Shown here: positions 35,255-38,333 of the stretch, in pieces | Layout: every line of letters starts with the position of its first letter | Numbering within the stretch: the first letter of the stretch is position 1 | From: Parendozoicomonas callyspongiae | GTDB taxonomy: Bacteria > Pseudomonadota > Gammaproteobacteria > Pseudomonadales > Endozoicomonadaceae | Reading direction: 5' to 3' | Length of the DNA stretch: 38,333 nt | NCBI RefSeq assembly: GCF_023502345.1 | Contig: NZ_JAMFLX010000033.1 | Span: forward strand, 1 to 38,333 | Notes under the pieces: generated by a model | What the model was told of the DNA's origin: nothing | What the model saw: the letters and a program-made list of their open reading frames with translations, nothing else | Database searches by the model: none | Translations under genes and position numbers: made by a program

Positions 35255-36589
35255 ATGTCCAACATGACTCCCCGTGAAATTGTCCACGAACTGAACAAAC
35301 ATATTATTGGCCAAGATGAAGCCAAACGTGCAGTAGCTATTGCCCTGCGCAACCGCTGGCGCCGTATGCAGGTTGATGCGGATCTGCGTAACGAAATCAG
35401 CCCCAAGAATATTTTGATGATTGGCCCGACTGGTGTTGGTAAAACGGAAGTCGCCCGTCGTTTAGCCCGTCTGGCAAACGCTCCTTTCCTGAAAGTTGAA
35501 GCAACCAAGTTTACTGAAGTTGGTTATGTTGGCCGAGATGTAGAGTCTATTGTTCGTGACTTGATGGATGCTGCCACCAAGATGATGCGTGAGCAGGAAA
35601 TGAACAAGGTTAAGCATCGCGCTCTGGATGCGGCCGAAGATCGTATTCTGGATGCACTGCTGCCACCTGCACGCAGTTTCTCAGATGACAGTGCTCCAAA
35701 AGAAGACAGTGGTACCCGCCAGATCTTCCGCAAGAAACTGCGTGAAGGTCAGCTCGATGATAAAGAGGTCGAGATTGATGTGCAGGAAGCCAAGGTTGGC
35801 GTAGAGATTATGGCTCCTCCCGGAATGGAGGAGATGACCAGCCAGCTGCAGAATATGTTCTCCGGTATGAACACAGGTCGCACCCAATCCCGCAAGCTGC
35901 GTGTGAAAGACGCACTCAAGCTGGTTCAGGATGAAGAAGCCAGCAAGCTGGTTAATGAAGATGAACTGAAAACCAAAGCGATTCAGTCCGTCGAAGAAAA
36001 TGGCATCGTTTTCCTGGATGAGATCGACAAGGTTGCCAAGCGTGCTGGCAACAGCAATGCCGATGTATCCCGTGAAGGTGTGCAGCGTGATTTGCTGCCC
36101 CTGATTGAAGGCTGCACAGTTAACACCAAATACGGCATGATCAAAACTGATCATATCCTGTTTATTGCTTCCGGTGCTTTTCACCTGTCCAAGCCTTCAG
36201 ATTTGATTCCAGAGCTGCAGGGGCGTCTGCCTATTCGCGTAGAGCTGAAGGCTCTTAGCGTTCAGGACTTTGAGCGTATTCTGACAGAACCTGATGCTTC
36301 ACTGACTACTCAGTATAAGGCGCTGATGAAAACCGAAGGGCTAGATATTGATTTTGAGCAGAGTGGACTGACCCGTATTGCTGAAGTTGCCTGGCAGGTT
36401 AACGAAACTACTGAAAATATTGGTGCTCGTCGGCTGCATACTGTGATGGAGCGTCTGCTGGAAGAAGTTTCTTACTCCGCTGCTGACTTGGCTTCTGCAG
36501 GCGAGGCTGTCCGGATTGATGGTGATTATGTGAATCGTTCTCTGGGTGACTTGGTGCAGGATGAGGATCTGAGCCGTTATATTCTCTAA
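35255..36589 (+). CDS. hslU: HslUV protease ATPase subunit HslU
   Basis: AAA+ unfoldase partner of HslV. The 444-residue protein has [20 protein letters not shown], Walker A GPTGVGKT (57-64), the pore motif [12 protein letters not shown], an inserted I-domain (about 110-240), Walker [10 protein letters not shown] near 250, sensor region [20 protein letters not shown] and the C-terminal [13 protein letters not shown] that docks into HslV. A classic terminator follows. Confidence 0.98.
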   Translation: MSNMTPREIVHELNKHIIGQDEAKRAVAIALRNRWRRMQVDADLRNEISPKNILMIGPTGVGKTEVARRLARLANAPFLKVEATKFTEVGYVGRDVESIVRDLMDAATKMMREQEMNKVKHRALDAAEDRILDALLPPARSFSDDSAPKEDSGTRQIFRKKLREGQLDDKEVEIDVQEAKVGVEIMAPPGMEEMTSQLQNMFSGMNTGRTQSRKLRVKDALKLVQDEEASKLVNEDELKTKAIQSVEENGIVFLDEIDKVAKRAGNSNADVSREGVQRDLLPLIEGCTVNTKYGMIKTDHILFIASGAFHLSKPSDLIPELQGRLPIRVELKALSVQDFERILTEPDASLTTQYKALMKTEGLDIDFEQSGLTRIAEVAWQVNETTENIGARRLHTVMERLLEEVSYSAADLASAGEAVRIDGDYVNRSLGDLVQDEDLSRYIL

Positions 36590-36612
36590 GTTACTTGATT
36601 TAATAGAAATTG

Positions 36613-36636
36613 AGCCCCGCAATGCGGGGCTTTATT
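36613..36636 (+). terminator. Rho-independent terminator after hslU
   Basis: An 8-bp GC-rich stem AGCCCCGC-AAT-GCGGGGCT followed by TTATTG, 23 bases past the hslU stop. It may also serve the convergent wzz-like gene. Confidence 0.88.
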
Positions 36637-36653
36637 GTTTGTGGCTGGTTTTA

Positions 36654-37850
36654 TTAGGTTGTTAGCTTTTCTGTCTGACATGTTGAACTTTCCATTATTG
36701 CTGCAGTTGCTCTTTGTTTTTCCTTGCGCCCTGCAATTGCAATCTGGATCAAGGCAATAAATACACTGAGCATACCTCCGAGTACAGTGCCTAGTGCAAC
36801 GATCAAGCGTTTATTAGGCTTGATGGGGGTAACTGGAATCTGAGCAGGCTCATCAATGATAATGGGTTTCAGATTGCTCAAGCTTGTATCAAGGATTTTC
36901 AGAGATTGTTTGGCAATGAAAAGTGAAGCAACTTTAGGCAGCAAGGGTTTATCTGCATCGTTTGGCTGTGGATTAGACGTCATCCTGTATTCAAGAATTT
37001 CATTTCTCTGGATGCTGAGTTGAGTTTTTAGAAGATCTGTTCCCAAGAGAAACAGACTATTGTCATCGTCATTGAGCAGGCTGGCGCTCAAGTTAACAGG
37101 TCTTGTTATATCTCCTGCTGTCGCAATCTTTAAAGCTACTTCAAGCTTAAGGGTTTTTAGGCGGGACTTTTCTATAAACTGGTTTTCAGTCAGAACCATG
37201 CTTTTGTCTATTTTGGTAATCTCACCCTCAATCTCAGTGGTGATATTGGAAATTAATTCCCGACGTGTTCTTTCTATTGCGGTTGGAATAAGGTAGTCAT
37301 TAATCAATGAAGCAGACGCTTCAGGGGTATCTGCACTGTATGAAATAGTGATAGGACTAACTGTGTCTGTTCCTCCAGAACGCTCAATTGAGATCCTGTC
37401 CTGAAAACTACTGAATCCAAGGCTTAGAGCTTGCTCTTTATTTTGAACATTGGTCGTTATTTGTTTGGCAAGCCCACTTTTAACATAGACTTGACGTAAA
37501 ATTGATCGCGATGTGAGGTGACGATAAAAAAGATTAAATAATTCTTTGGGATCCAGCTGGGGAAATGGCTGGTTAGTTGATGATTTCTCATCAAGCAGAA
37601 TCTCCTTGCTGGTAGCCAGATGGCTCTGGATATCATTGTATGAGCCAAGATCACCCTTCGAAGACATGTATACTTTGGTCTCACTCTGCCAGGCAGGTGG
37701 CAGCAGAAACGCGACAACTACGGAGATCATGGTAATTATCGCTGTTGTGCCAATGATGAGCCATTTTTTTGCCCAGAGCTTTTCAACAAGTTCAAAAAGA
37801 TCTATCTCATCATCTTGTGGGTATTGGTAAGCGTAGTTTGGGGTACTCAC
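36654..37850 (-). CDS. Wzz-type polysaccharide chain-length determinant (PCP family)
   Basis: Inner-membrane regulator of O-antigen or capsule chain length. From the GTG at 37850 (STPNYAYQYPQDDEIDLFEL) the protein has a first membrane segment at about 30-51 (WLIIGTTAIITMISVVVAFLL), a long periplasmic helical domain, and a second membrane segment near the C terminus (LIVALGTVLGGMLSVFIALIQIAI) preceded by the Pro-rich VTPIKPNKR typical of Wzz. No tyrosine-kinase domain follows, so it is a Wzz/FepE-type PCP, not a Wzc-type kinase. TTG at 37856 is an alternative start. No other polysaccharide genes are nearby; it lies between hslU and the DUF971 gene, which are adjacent in Pseudomonas. Confidence 0.88.
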   Translation of the reverse strand: MSTPNYAYQYPQDDEIDLFELVEKLWAKKWLIIGTTAIITMISVVVAFLLPPAWQSETKVYMSSKGDLGSYNDIQSHLATSKEILLDEKSSTNQPFPQLDPKELFNLFYRHLTSRSILRQVYVKSGLAKQITTNVQNKEQALSLGFSSFQDRISIERSGGTDTVSPITISYSADTPEASASLINDYLIPTAIERTRRELISNITTEIEGEITKIDKSMVLTENQFIEKSRLKTLKLEVALKIATAGDITRPVNLSASLLNDDDNSLFLLGTDLLKTQLSIQRNEILEYRMTSNPQPNDADKPLLPKVASLFIAKQSLKILDTSLSNLKPIIIDEPAQIPVTPIKPNKRLIVALGTVLGGMLSVFIALIQIAIAGRKEKQRATAAIMESSTCQTEKLTT

Positions 37851-37930
37851 AATCAATCACCGGGCCAATTGTAGTTATTGTTCAATGTGATCATATTGTA
37901 ATGTTTTTATCTTTTTTTGCAGGTGTTTGT

Positions 37931-38317
37931 ATGTCTGGATTTACCCCTCTCGGTCTTCATTTACACAATAATGATAAATTGCTGGAGCTAGAATACCTTG
38001 ATGGCAAGATATTCTATCTTAGTTGTGAATATCTGCGAGTATTTAGTCCCTCTGCTGAAGTGAAGGGGCATAGCGAAGGCCAGGAAGTTCTCCAAACCGG
38101 CAAAGCCAACGTTTCCATTTCAGCTATCGAACCTGTCGGAAATTATGCCCTGAAACTGGTTTTTGATGACGGGCATGATTCCGGTATCTATACATGGGAG
38201 TATCTTCGTGAACTCTGCGAGACTTACCGGGAAAAATGGCAAGGATATTTGGATCTCCTCGAAGCGGCAGGGGCCTCACGTGATCCGGATATCAGTGCTG
38301 TCCGCTTAATAGAATGA
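37931..38317 (+). CDS. DUF971 (gamma-butyrobetaine hydroxylase-like N-terminal) protein
   Basis: A 128-residue protein with the DUF971 pattern: LGLHLHNNDKLLELEYLDGK, FYLSCEYLRVFSPSAEV, a central VSISAIEPVGNYALKLVFDD, and GIYTWEYLRELC. DUF971 also forms the N-terminal zinc-associated domain of gamma-butyrobetaine hydroxylase and occurs near iron-sulphur proteins; the function of the stand-alone form is uncertain. The ATG at 37931 has AGG at 37921-37923. In Pseudomonas the homologue directly follows hslVU. Confidence 0.88.
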   Translation: MSGFTPLGLHLHNNDKLLELEYLDGKIFYLSCEYLRVFSPSAEVKGHSEGQEVLQTGKANVSISAIEPVGNYALKLVFDDGHDSGIYTWEYLRELCETYREKWQGYLDLLEAAGASRDPDISAVRLIE

Positions 38318-38333
38318 CATCCTGTTAACGCAG

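Overview
This window looks like a chromosomal segment of a host-associated gammaproteobacterium, most plausibly in or near the Endozoicomonadaceae (Oceanospirillales). That placement is an inference. It rests on Pseudomonas/Oceanospirillum-like gene order (lptD-surA-pdxA-rsmA-apaG-apaH divergent from amgK-murU-djlA; rpe and gph; trpE-trpG-trpD-trpC; hslV-hslU with a DUF971 gene) combined with several strikingly eukaryote-like proteins, a mixture known from animal-associated Endozoicomonas and relatives.

Layout. 1-5.3 kb: cobQ, a cupin remnant, flgA, a 169-bp MITE-like palindrome, a FliJ-like coiled-coil gene, a patatin-like lipase and an MpaA-like peptidase. 5.5-11.4 kb is an accessory block. 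It holds a small protein with a 21-bp in-frame minisatellite, an inhibitor-of-apoptosis-like protein (two BIR-like modules plus an IAP-type RING finger), a putative lipoprotein with four 33-residue CCHC zinc fingers interrupted by a -1 frame change at a canonical slippery heptamer, a decayed SAVED-domain (CBASS effector-like) gene, and a hipB-hipA toxin-antitoxin pair between copies of an ATTAAAACTGTT repeat. 11.4-20.1 kb (minus strand): pilC, then the outer-membrane assembly and housekeeping cluster apaH, apaG, rsmA, pdxA, surA, lptD. 20.4-25.5 kb (plus strand): peptidoglycan recycling genes amgK-murU, djlA, a degenerate AMP-binding protein, rpe. 25.5-26.5 kb (minus strand): a secreted-type KLF/Sp-like three-finger C2H2 protein wedged between rpe and gph. 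26.6-34.0 kb: gph, a small membrane protein, an AGCS sodium:amino-acid symporter, a long AT-rich gap and trpEGDC. 34.0-38.3 kb: a hypothetical gene, hslVU, a Wzz-type chain-length regulator and a DUF971 gene.

How it fits together. The conserved genes cover LPS export and outer-membrane folding, cell-wall recycling, pentose phosphate and phosphoglycolate metabolism, tryptophan synthesis and protein quality control. The accessory genes look host-directed (IAP/RING protein, KLF-like zinc-finger protein, CCHC repeat protein, possibly the patatin) or defence-related (SAVED remnant, HipBA). The most interesting signals are the IAP-like gene, the KLF-like gene with an N-terminal signal peptide, and the CCHC zinc-finger gene whose two frames join at a T TTT TTA heptamer.
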